From NCBI GenBank assembly GCA_000611775.1, contig KK106982.1:1054001-1118000 (forward strand): a DNA stretch of 64,000 bases. The letters run 5' to 3'. The notes beneath the pieces are model-generated. The model saw nothing but the letters and a program-made list of their open reading frames with translations, searched no databases and had not been told where the DNA came from. The position numbers and the translations under genes are program-made. Position 1 is the first letter of the stretch. Each line of letters starts with the position of its first letter. The DNA is from Umbilicaria muhlenbergii (lineage: Eukaryota; Ascomycota; Lecanoromycetes; Umbilicariales; Umbilicariaceae). Of the stretch, positions 21,034-31,300 are shown piece after piece.

Positions 21034-23060
21034 ATGACCACCTCTCCGGAGAGTTATGATATTGTCATCATCGGTGCAGGGCCCGTTGGGCTGCTCCTAT
21101 CCGTGTGTCTTGCACGATGGGGCTACAAGATCAAGCATATTGATAATAGACCTACCCCAACAATTACTGGCCGCGCAGATGGCATCCAACCACGGTCTCT
21201 TGACCTTCTTCGCAACATGAATCTCAAGAGACAGATCATGGCACATGAGCCGGCGAAGGTGTATGAAGTGGCTTTCTGGGACCCAGCCTCTGATGGACAG
21301 GGCATACATCGGACCGGGACCTGGGCGACTTGCCCCAAGTTCATCGACTCAAGATACCCCTTTACAACTCTACTACACCAAGGACACATAGAGAATGTAT
21401 TCATCGAGGACTTGAACAAGAACGGGGCTCATGTGCAGAGGCCGTGGACGATCAGAGGCTTTGAGAATAACGGGGCAAGCGAGACATACCCGGTGCAGGT
21501 CAATTTAGAACATGTAGAGACGGAAGAGAAGGAAACCGTGCGTTCAAAGTACTTGTTCAGCGGTGAAGGCGCAAGGAGCTTTGTACGAGAGAAATTAGGT
21601 ATCAAAATACACCACAAGGACCCTATAGCACACGTCTGGGGAGTTATGGATGGGGTAGTGAGGACGGATTTTCCAGACATCAAGGTATAATAGACCATAA
21701 CAATATACAAAATATACTATGCTCACTCGCATCAGATGAAATGTACAATCCACTCTGAGTATGGATCGATAATGATTATCCCAAGAGAGGACAACATGGT
21801 GCGGTTATACATACAGATTGCTTCGTCAACGGACAAGGACTGGAACCCTCGGAAACAAGCAACCACAGAGGAGGTGCAAACCTCAGCGAAGAAAATCCTA
21901 GCGCCGTATCATATTGAATGGGATCGCGTAGAGTGGTACTCAGTGTATCCGATTGGCCAAGGAATAGCAGAGAAGTATACGCTTGATCATCGGATCTTCA
22001 TGGGTGGCGATGCCTGTCATACTCATAGTGTAAGTAAACACGCAATCCCATCTAAGGTAGGCTAACTGACACCATACAGCCCAAAGCCGGCCAAGGCATG
22101 AACACCGCCTTCCTCGACGCCGTGAATCTCGCCTGGAAAATCCACCACGTAGAGTCCGGTTTCGCCTCCCGCTCCACCCTCACCACCTACGAATCCGAGC
22201 GCAAGCTCATCGCCGAAAACCTCCTCAGCTTCGACGCCAAATACGCCGCCCTCTTCTCTCAACGCAAGCCCTCCGCCGGCGAAGTAGGCCTAGCCTCTCA
22301 ATCCACCTCCCCCCACCCCAACCAAACCCCCGACGAACCCAACGAATTCGTCGAAACCTTCAAAGCCGGCTGCGAATTCACCTCCGGCTACGGCATCGCC
22401 TACAACCCCAACGTCTACAACCACTCCGCCTCGCACCCAGCCACCTCCCCCCTCTTCAACCCCCCCGGCACAACCCTCACCCCCGGACGCATCCTCCGCC
22501 CCGCCAACGTCACCCGCGTCGTCGACGCCAACACAATCCACCTCGAACAAGCCATCCCCCTCAACGGCGCCTTCCGCATCTACATCTTCGCCGGCGACCC
22601 CGCCCTCACCCGCCCCGCCCTCTCAGACTTCTGCGCGCGCCTGCTCCAAAAAAACTCCTTCCTCACCGCCTTCCTCCGCCCGGACTTGCACTCCGTCTCC
22701 TACCACGAACGGCATCTCCCGCACTCCCGCTTCTACACCTTCGCCACCATCTTCGCGGCCCCGCATTCGGATATCGGTATCCCTGCGCTGCTGCCGCCGG
22801 TGCTGGCGAGGTATTCGGCGCATGTGTATGCGGACGATTTGGAGGATGCGAGGGTGCCGGGGGCGAGGGCGAGTGCGCATCGGAAGATGGGGTTGGATGA
22901 GGAGAGGGGCGGGGTTGTTGTGGTGAGGCCGGATGGGTATGTGGGGTGTGTGGTGGGGTTGGTGGAGGGGGGCGGGACAGTGGATGCCTTGAATGCGTAT
23001 TTTGGGGCGTTTGCTAGTAGGCCGCTCGGAGGTGGAGAGGGGCTGGAGGCGAGGTTGTGA
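21034..23060 (+). CDS. FAD-dependent aromatic monooxygenase (phenol 2-monooxygenase-like)
   Basis: Exons 21034-21684, 21736-22029 and 22080-23060 give 641 residues, normal for fungal phenol hydroxylase relatives. The N-terminal dinucleotide-binding motif is IIGAGPVG (about residues 12-19). The second FAD motif is [17 protein letters not shown] (about 306-322), rebuilt exactly across the second intron. The C-terminal 200 residues match the thioredoxin-like dimerisation domain of this group. The usual DG fingerprint GCDGARS reads SGEGARS here, with Glu for Asp. The enzyme would use NAD(P)H and O2 to hydroxylate a phenolic ring; the actual substrate is unknown. The divergent P450 suggests a shared aromatic or secondary-metabolite pathway. 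Third codon positions are strongly C-rich at 22090-22750, then G-rich to the stop. Confidence 0.9.
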
Positions 23061-24190
23061 GGGGAGCGGGTGGAGGGAAGGACGGGGCTTGTGGGTGGGA
23101 TGGAGGTTTTTCTTGGGGCGTTGGCTTCTTGGTTGGGCGGTTAGTTGGCGTTTGTTTCTTGCTTAGGTGGCTGGCTGTAATGTCGACACTTTAGCAATGA
23201 CAATCTCGCTGTTTCCTTCTGCTACGTCTTCCAAAGCAAAGTGTGCAATGGCTATGCTCCCTCTACACCGCGCCCAACAAGGACTGCTACATCTATACTA
23301 TCATCACCGCATCAAATTTACGTCCAAGTCACCGTGCACATGGAGGGTTTTCATCGGAATGGAGGATTTCATTGGAACAAAAACGGCATTCTCTATAAAC
23401 TCCCGCTCTAGCCCAGGATTACTCAACTGGGGGTATCTCTGGACAAAGACAAAGATCCTACCGACAAAACAGTACCATCCGCTCTCGTAAAAAACCGGGG
23501 CTCACCACAGACAGAACGCTCACATCGAGCCGAGAACAAAATCCACAAAACAACAAGACGGTGCTTTGCCAACTCCCACCCCACCCCCTCCGCGACTCAA
23601 GCCAGCAAGCCAGCGAGAAGCAGAGAGGAAGTACGGGCGGGATCGACTTACATGAAAGACTCGGGAAAAGAGGGTGTCGAAGTAACGACCCAGCGACCGA
23701 CAGGTTCGCTCCACCCGGACGAATCCAAGTGGAGGTACCGCGCGACGATCGCTGAGCGCACCAGACAAGAAGCGAGGCGAGGTTTGACAACTAACAAAGG
23801 AAATGGGCAGAGAGGGGAAGGGTAGAAGTCGTGGTACACGGCAGACCAGTCGCCCGGTTCACTCGCACAAGGACGGCTCGGAGAGCAGCATCAATGTGGA
23901 GGTACCAAACGGCGACGGCTGGGTGCACCAGACGGAGGTGGGAGGGGGAGGGGGAAGAACAAAAAACAAGAGGGAAGATTGGGGGGGGGTGGTGAGCCCG
24001 GTAAACAAGACGAGAGAGCGGAAGTCTGACAAGATGAAAAAAGAAAACACAAGACCCGTCCAAACGCCTGTCGTATCCGCTCATGCCATCGTATGTCCAA
24101 CAAGGACAGGTCATCGCTATCGTCACAAAAAAGAAAAGCGAAATTTGTACAAGAAGAAAAAAAAACACACGACATCACCTCCACGCGGCC
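23061..24190. other. Convergent intergenic region with a degenerate duplication
   Basis: 1.1 kb lie between the flavoprotein and Ulp1 genes, both ending here. No gene was identified. Around 23731-23765 and 23898-23932 a stretch recurs about 166 bp apart, sharing GGAGGTACC and GCACCAGAC with related sequence between them. The right third is A/G-rich with several homopurine runs. Confidence 0.45.
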
Positions 24191-27100
24191 TCAAAACCGC
24201 GGCTCGAATTCCCCCGTAAACCCCCCGTGCATCAACTCCGCCACCATCCGCTTCCTCTGCAGCGGAATATCCGCGCACCCATACGCCATCGGGTCGACCC
24301 CGAGGACCACCATCTTCGCCGTCGTCACCGTAAAAACCCCGCAGTCCTTCGAGTTGTCTTGTCGAGGGCTGGTAGAGTCGATGACTTCCCAGTCGGCCTC
24401 GTTCCACGCCCGGCCCATCTCCTGCGCGAGCCACGCCTTCGTGTTGTCGATGTATTTGTCCGGAGGGCCGCCCAAAGAGTCGAAGTACTCTATGGTCCTC
24501 AATGTAGGACTGACGACAAGGAGGGTCCAGTGCATTCCCTCGTGTACCGGTATGAGGATCCTCTCCACATTCTCGAGGTTCTTTCCTCCAATCTTCGCCT
24601 TGGTGGCCCAGCGTTTGACGCTGTCGGGTCCTTTCTCGCGAATGTTCTTGTAGAAGAATGTGTTGAAGGCGTAGTACTTCGGAGTCTGGCCCTTTTTGAA
24701 ACCGGTTGTCGCCAATCCGTGGTCGACAACAGCCTGCAGGTACGCTGCAACAATCTCGTCGTTTAGCCATCCGCTGGCGGAATCGCGCCCTGCTTGGGGT
24801 AGTAAGGTGCCTAGATCTCTTCTGAAGAGTTTCGTGCCAGTCGACGTAGTAGCCACTTCATGACCGTCGGCAAGAGCCATTGTCTGCGTGATCTTGTCTT
24901 CCCACTCAGACGAAAGCGGTTGAATGACCTTTTCGGTGGGTATGCGACGGGTGAGGTTCTTCTTACGCTCCTCCTCTGCTTCCTTGCGTGCTTCTTCTTC
25001 CGCTTTCTCCCTCAGAGCCTTCTCCTCAGCTTCCTTCGCGGCTTGCTCTGCTTTGCGCTGTTTCTCGGCTTCTCTTCTCAGCTGCTGGCGTGTCGACGTC
25101 CTACGACCGGATACATCGAGAGCCGCAAATTGGTCGTTGAGTCTGACAGGGGTGACAGGACCATCAGATGATTGTCCTTCTTCGGCGGCGCCTTGGCCAG
25201 CATGCTGTCGTGCCGGGGTGGTGGGCTGATCAACGAAAACCTCAGATCGGGGCGACGGTTGATCAACACTCTGCTCCCCTGGGTGTTGAGACTGGTTCAC
25301 CGGTGCAGCAGAAGGCGACTTATTCTCCTTGTTGGACGCTTCGTCATGCTGCTCGGAGCTCGGCAGTATCTCCGCTACGAAAGCTACTTGATCTCCGAGA
25401 GATGTTGCGGGAGAAGTCGAGCTAGCCTTGACTGGAGACCCAAGTTCGGTGACGATAAGGTTGGTCGGAGAACGCGGACGTGTGATGACTGTTCCACAGT
25501 TTTGAATTGGTCTCAATATATCATGGTGAGCGGTGACAGCCCGTTCCTCAAGCTCGTTAACTTTCAAGTTCTCATTGACATTAGCTGCTGGTTCTTCCAG
25601 ACTGGCTGAGCTGCCGAATGACTGAATGTCTCGAGGACAGTTGGTGGTATTGTCTACACAGCCGGCTAGATCCGAAGCCTGATGAGCTCTAGGTTCGCTG
25701 CTGTTCTCACCTTTTGCGTCTTTTAGTATGACCGGACTGTCGATGGGTTCGTGTTCACGCAGAAAACTGCTAGTGCAACTCGAGATCGTGGTTGGTGTAC
25801 CAGGAGTTTGGTCGACCGGGAAATCGATGGGTTCACCTTTGATATACTTCTTCACCTTTGAAACCGGCACACCGGTTCGAGGGCTGACAAAGAAACCGAC
25901 ACTCTTCTTCGGTGTTCTCTGGAAGTGACGAGCAATGCCTGGCGATTTCTTTTTGTATGCTGGGGGTGAGGGTGACTTCCTGACGGATCGCACGGCCGCT
26001 GGCGAGTATACCTCAGATAGTGATGCGTCCGACACGGTCACTGGTGAGTCTGTGGTCGATGCGGCGAATGAGAAAGTCGTCGGCGAGCACATAATTGGTC
26101 GGATGGGAGATGCGGTCACTGCAGAGTCTGTAGTGGGTAGTGCGAACGAAAAGGTCGCTCCCGAGTATGTTAGGGGTTGAAGAGGCGGCATGGCTACGGG
26201 GGTAGATGTGGCGGAATCTACTGATGAAACCGTCGCTGGTGAGTAAGTAATGGGTCGGACCGGGGCCATGACCACAGGAGGGTGTGTATTGTATATTTCG
26301 GAGAGTGGCGAGTCCAGCAAGTAGTCATGCATGTTGACAGACTTGGTCTTGTCCATGAAGTCGTCATCTTCCATGAAGTCGTCATCGTCCATGAAGTCAT
26401 CATCGCCGATTGCATACCCCTTCTGGAGCTGAAGATCGGCAATCGATGGAGCAGGAAGGAATCGGGTCCAGTCATTGTTATCAACACTAGCTGCGGCTTC
26501 CTTTGCCCTAGCATTGTTTTCAGCGTTTATCCTCGCACTGGTAAAATGGGGTGGAGAACGTCTAGGGCTCCGCTGCGGTGTTGCTGGCGGGGTGGTGGGG
26601 CGTCGTGCTACAGGGGCAGGCTCTCGTCGAGATACTGTGAACTGCATGCAACGTCTCTTCGCGGCCTGAGCGGCTTGAACTGCGCAAGTATAAACATCAA
26701 GGGCACGGCGTCTGTTGCGTTCAGCGAGGCGTCTAGCTCGGGCTGCTCCATGTCTCAGGGTAGACACAGTAGTCATTGTGAGGTCGACGACATGCTGAGT
26801 AGTAGTCATTGTGAGGTTCTTGACTTGCCTGACGTGCTGAGTAGTAGTGTTTGCAAGGTCCTTGACTTGCTGTGTTGCGAAGTTGGATCCAGCAACTATG
26901 TTGCGTGCAAACTGGACATGCAGCGGGTCTGATGGAATATCTTCGGGCTGAGCTGCGATAGTGAAAGGTGCTTGTGAGATGGGGGTGTTACTGAACCGCG
27001 GCCGGACGCGCTTATTGCGCTCAATGAGAAATGCGGCAACGGAACAGTCTGCTGTGCAGCCGTCGTGGGTGAAAAATAGAGGAGTGGAAGTCGCTTGTGT

Positions 27101-27484
27101 ACGGCCCTGGCCATTGACAGTGCGCATGTGTTCCAAATACTCGCGGAGGTGGGTACAGCCGTGGGAGCGGTCGACGCCGGCACCACCATTGGCATGGTTG
27201 TATGGAAGGCCTGCGCTTCGAGCATCTGCTCGGTCTTGACTAGCATAAGTGTATGTGGAGCCTTCAACGGCTTCGGGGCCTCGAGGTGCTTCGATATCTT
27301 CAGAATAACTCTCGAATGATCGCTTGTGTGCTGCTGGACTGGTACGGAAAGGTCTAGTAGGCGCAAGATACACGGTTGGAGGCGTGTCTTGTTGCCAATC
27401 CATGGAAGAAGGAGAGTCCTCCATGGCTGCGAGGGGTAGAGGTCGGTCTCGATGCAGGTATAAAGTGCGATGAGATGGGTGCAA
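24191..27484 (-). CDS. ULP1: Ulp1-type SUMO protease
   Basis: An intronless frame of 1097 codons. The C-terminal 210 residues form a C48 cysteine-protease domain: GWLNDEIV, catalytic His in GMHWTLLVV (about residue 985), Asp in EYFDSLGG (about 1001), Gln in SPRQDNSKD, and nucleophile Cys in KDCGVF (1048). It would process the SUMO precursor and remove SUMO from conjugates, usually at the nuclear periphery. The N-terminal 850 residues are disordered and hold three kinds of repeats: a TTTQHV unit (about 225-255), a DDDFM unit (about 362-383) and a SPxTFSFAxxTTDSxVT unit (about 430-490). A charged coiled-coil (KQRKAEQAAKEAEEKALREK shape) precedes the protease. A second in-frame ATG (27424, MEDSPSSMDW) is an equally good start. 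The domain at the C-terminus favours Ulp1 over Ulp2. Confidence 0.92.
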   Translation of the reverse strand: MHPSHRTLYLHRDRPLPLAAMEDSPSSMDWQQDTPPTVYLAPTRPFRTSPAAHKRSFESYSEDIEAPRGPEAVEGSTYTYASQDRADARSAGLPYNHANGGAGVDRSHGCTHLREYLEHMRTVNGQGRTQATSTPLFFTHDGCTADCSVAAFLIERNKRVRPRFSNTPISQAPFTIAAQPEDIPSDPLHVQFARNIVAGSNFATQQVKDLANTTTQHVRQVKNLTMTTTQHVVDLTMTTVSTLRHGAARARRLAERNRRRALDVYTCAVQAAQAAKRRCMQFTVSRREPAPVARRPTTPPATPQRSPRRSPPHFTSARINAENNARAKEAAASVDNNDWTRFLPAPSIADLQLQKGYAIGDDDFMDDDDFMEDDDFMDKTKSVNMHDYLLDSPLSEIYNTHPPVVMAPVRPITYSPATVSSVDSATSTPVAMPPLQPLTYSGATFSFALPTTDSAVTASPIRPIMCSPTTFSFAASTTDSPVTVSDASLSEVYSPAAVRSVRKSPSPPAYKKKSPGIARHFQRTPKKSVGFFVSPRTGVPVSKVKKYIKGEPIDFPVDQTPGTPTTISSCTSSFLREHEPIDSPVILKDAKGENSSEPRAHQASDLAGCVDNTTNCPRDIQSFGSSASLEEPAANVNENLKVNELEERAVTAHHDILRPIQNCGTVITRPRSPTNLIVTELGSPVKASSTSPATSLGDQVAFVAEILPSSEQHDEASNKENKSPSAAPVNQSQHPGEQSVDQPSPRSEVFVDQPTTPARQHAGQGAAEEGQSSDGPVTPVRLNDQFAALDVSGRRTSTRQQLRREAEKQRKAEQAAKEAEEKALREKAEEEARKEAEEERKKNLTRRIPTEKVIQPLSSEWEDKITQTMALADGHEVATTSTGTKLFRRDLGTLLPQAGRDSASGWLNDEIVAAYLQAVVDHGLATTGFKKGQTPKYYAFNTFFYKNIREKGPDSVKRWATKAKIGGKNLENVERILIPVHEGMHWTLLVVSPTLRTIEYFDSLGGPPDKYIDNTKAWLAQEMGRAWNEADWEVIDSTSPRQDNSKDCGVFTVTTAKMVVLGVDPMAYGCADIPLQRKRMVAELMHGGFTGEFEPRF
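26335..26400 (-). repeat. In-frame minisatellite encoding DDDFM units
   Basis: Three near-identical units of about 21 nt (CCATGAAGTCGTCATC on the plus strand) encode the acidic-aromatic DDDFM(D/E) repeat in the N-terminal region of the Ulp1-type protein. Copy number could vary between strains. Confidence 0.75.
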
Positions 27485-28320
27485 GTACGGTGAGTATTGA
27501 CAAGTAGTTGCGATACAATGGGAGTTGAGCAGGATTGCTTTCGCAGTGGGTGCTTGTTGGTCGTCGCAGTTGCTGGTGCTGTTGCGTTGTGTGGAGGAAG
27601 AGGAAGCGGAAGAGGAAGAGGAAGAAAGGAAGGGAAGGAAAACAGCATCAGGTGGGGGTGCGCATTGCGTTGTTGTTGTTGTTGTTTGTGTTGTTAGCGC
27701 AACAGGCTAAGAGAGAAGTGAAGTGAGGTGAGGTGAGGTGAAGTGAAGGGAAGGTGCCCCAAGGCGCAAGGACGAAGGCGGAAGCGGAAGCGCGACAAAG
27801 GCAGCGAGTGCAGTGAAGTCGATGATCAAATCGCGACCCCGTTTCTGCCCCGCTTGACCGCTTCTCGCTTACCCGCGGGATCGACCCCCTTGCAGCAGCG
27901 CTGATGAGGCTGATGAGGCTGAACATCCTGACTAGGCTCGCTAGGCTCCTCAGGCCTGCCGACGGCGAGCACGAGTCATGACTGGTGATGCTCTACGGAG
28001 GTACAACATTCTTCACAGCAAATCGCCACAACAGCTTGTTCAATGAGGCCACTGCCAATTCTCTACCAGCTGTGTACTTGAGATTATTTTTCTACAATGA
28101 ATTCCGAACGCCTCGCTTTAATCGAGAGTGCTTCTTTGCAGATTGACCTCTCCCCAGATTTGGTGGAGTTGTGCTCTACCGGCGTGCACTTTTGGTGTAG
28201 ACGTACCTAATGCTGGCAGAAGCTGAACCTGACCTAGCACAGCTACGCCATCTTGTTCGACTGGCTCGATCATGCGAGGCGGGGAACTTCGCTCCGCTAC
28301 AAAGCCGTAGATCAAGCGAA
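27485..28320. other. Intergenic with simple repeats, upstream of ULP1
   Basis: This stretch separates the ULP1 start from the DCL1 stop. A homopurine tract of about 50 nt (27592-27641, GGAAGA-type, one interrupting C) is followed by a (TTG)n microsatellite (about 27669-27687) and a GTGAR pentamer array (about 27715-27754). These are probably in the ULP1 leader or promoter. No gene was found. Confidence 0.55.
27715..27754. repeat. Pentanucleotide GTGAA/GTGAG array
   Basis: About seven consecutive pentamers of the form GTGAA or GTGAG, ending in GGGAAGG. It is a purine-rich microsatellite about 230 bp upstream of the first ULP1 ATG, on the opposite strand to the transcript. Confidence 0.65.
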
Positions 28321-31300
28321 TCAGATAGCACTCCCTACCACCTCCTCCATTTTCTTCCCCAGCACTTCATCCTCTTGACCCCCCTTGCTGCAGTTACATC
28401 GATACTGCATGCGGAATTCGAACGGCGCAAGTCCTTTCAACAACTCCGACGCGTTCGAGCTCGCCTTGACCTTGGCGTACTTCCCCGAAGATGCCGTGCC
28501 TTCTGCTATGATTTCATTGTGGATCATGACTGCGGCAATGACTCGGGTTGGGGAGCCGTCAATGGATGGTAGCTCGTTGGCCATAACCCGGTAATTCGTG
28601 CAGCCAAAGGTTAGGGTGAGGAGGTTGTTGAGGTACGTCTAGACTTTGTTAACATGCCCCTGCGGCTCGTGTGGGAATCAGGACGGCATACTGTAGGATG
28701 GTTGTTGGCAAAGGTATCGTAGATACTCATGTCCTCGAAGAACCATTCAATGTGCACCTTGAAGAACCTTTCGACTTCCAAGTAGTTGAATTCCGAGTCA
28801 ACAAATACAGCACCGATGTAAGCTTCGACCATGTCAGGTAGACACTGTGAAATTTTTTAGTAGAGAGGTCAGGCATTTCCTAGATCTTAGCATACCTTGG
28901 GCGGGTTTTTGACGGCAGTCCAATAGTCGCGAGCGCTATTGGATTCCTGCTCAGCCTCCGCTATCTCAGTCACGTAATCACGTATCTGAAATTCTATGAG
29001 AGAGCTGTTGTATCGAAGATGTTTGTGAAACCCAAGTTTAGCACACAAAGCACCCAGAAACCTGTTCGAAACCATGGCCATCTAGGATAGTCAGCGCCTA
29101 ATGTGACTACCAATCGCCTAGGAGCTCACCTTGTGCTCAGTTAGCCACTGCGGATCCCGCTCGGGATAGCGGTAAAACAAGAAGTTGATACAAGCCATGT
29201 CAAGAAGAGAGTCCCCCAAGAACTCAAGTCGTTGATAGCATGGCACCTTCTCCCATGAGAAGGGATATGAAGGATGAACGAATGCAGAGCGGAGTAATCT
29301 CGGGTACTTGAAATGGTAGTCATGCTTTTGCTCCACTTTTGCTGCAAGATCGAGCTGTGATGCGGAAGCCTGTGCAAGTTGATATGCTGGCTTCGTGTAG
29401 AGTCTGTAGTAATCATCCCATGTAGAGACGTCATGATCCGGAGATGCAACTAGCGCTGTGACTGCTTTAACAGCCATATTCATGTTGGTGGTGCCATCAT
29501 GGGAAAGCAAGGCTGCGCCGATCACGGCTTCGCAAACATCCGCAATGGTCTTGTCCCCAAGATGATGTTTAAGTACCTCTTTGCCAACCTTCCTGTGGCC
29601 CTTGCCCTCGAGGAGTTTGAGTCCTTCTGGATACCACGTACGTCTGCTCATTGTTAGTCTTGTATTTAGTGTAGTGATAAGAGTCTTACCTTGAGAAACT
29701 CTGGCTGCGTATGTATTCGTACAGCCTTGTTTTGACCGCAGTGGTGTATAAATTCTTGTTGCAAATCAACAACATCCGCTTTACATGATACTCGAACTCG
29801 TCGTTATCCGGATTTTGAGAGAATAGCGAAATGGATGTAGCCATCTTTAAGAAGCAATCCCCAAGAAATTCAAGTCGTTCGTAGTTTTTACCCATGCCAC
29901 GTTGATAATGAATTTGCTCTTCTCGATGGTCCTCGGTATTGTCGGAGTCTTTGGTAAAGGCCTCAAGCGCCAGATGGGGCTTCACATCAAGATGCAGCAT
30001 ACTGCACGCCTCCAAAACAATGAGATAGGATTCAAGGCGGCTAATGATGGCGGGAAACATATAAGCCATAGCGACTACATCGGTTGGCAACTAGCGGAGG
30101 TTAGAGCAAAACTAGCCAGAGTGTATGCATACTTACAGCAGAAATTCTCAGGGGTTCCGGGCAGACGAAAGCGAGAGTCTTCTGCTCCTTCTCCTTCTCA
30201 TCAATCTGATCCAGCCAGTTACGGCGATGGAGGATTCTGTGGGCTTGAATTACGGGTTGATCATGGCGCCAAGTTGCTCTTGCTCTTGATTTTGCAAACA
30301 AACTGACTGAATAGTCCAAGATATTAAGCATGTATTTGCCCGGTGCGCAATTGGGAGGCACAGGATCAAGTGCATGCATGCCTGGCACTACACTCACAGA
30401 GAAGAAACGTCTGCCGCCGTCCCATCTATCAATCAAAAACCTATTGGCAAGTTGGCTGTGTGGGATTTCAATGGTCCATGGTAGTTCCTCGCGGCTGTGG
30501 ACCAGATCCAGGATAGTCCAATCAAGTAATGCGTTTGGATGCTCAGAAGCCTTGTCCTTGCATTGACTCCGAATAATTGGAGCGAGCCAATAGGACATTT
30601 GGGCAGGGTCAACCTCATACACCTTCGCGAAGATGTCTTTGAAGATGCGAAGGGTAAAGCTCGTTAATTTTTCAAGAGATAGCGCTGGAACCTGCAAGCT
30701 GTTTGTTACTGAAGTGCACAGAACCTGAGAGCTTTGACCGGAGCTGAGATGGAGCAGAAACGGAGGAAACACAGGTAGACTAGTCCTCGTCAATAGCGCC
30801 AAAGGTTGATAGGGTCTACCTAGACCCTCAGGTGATTCTAATTCGAGAACAGTGAGATACAGTAGTTCGGGTATCGCGCCCCGTGTTTCTTCCCAAAGGT
30901 CTGGTTTGATGCGCATATCGTAAGCATTGGATTTCTTCATATTGAGCGCCAAGAGTGCGTTCCTCATGGCCGGTAGCTGCTTGTGATAAGTTGGTAGGAG
31001 ATGAGCGTCCAAGTGTCCACCTTTCCTTAGGAGCATGCAAGCTTCGAATGCAGCGGACCGCTTGGCAATGGCTTTTCTTGACGAAGGTTTTCCAGTCGCA
31101 GAGCGAATGGGCGAGTTCTGGGGCAAGATGACTTCGCAGATATATTGCTTGTTTTCGACGGTCATAATGTATGTCGCTTGCAATATGGTTTCGCTGTCAT
31201 GGGGCTATCTCCGGTTAGCTGTAACTTGCCTCTGTCGATTAATGGGCTCACCAAACATCCAACGAAATGAGCTAGGACCGGGAGGCTTGAGCCGTAAGTC

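Noticed and set aside
24083-24766. 227- and 186-codon plus-strand frames
   Set aside because: Antisense shadows of the Ulp1 protease domain.
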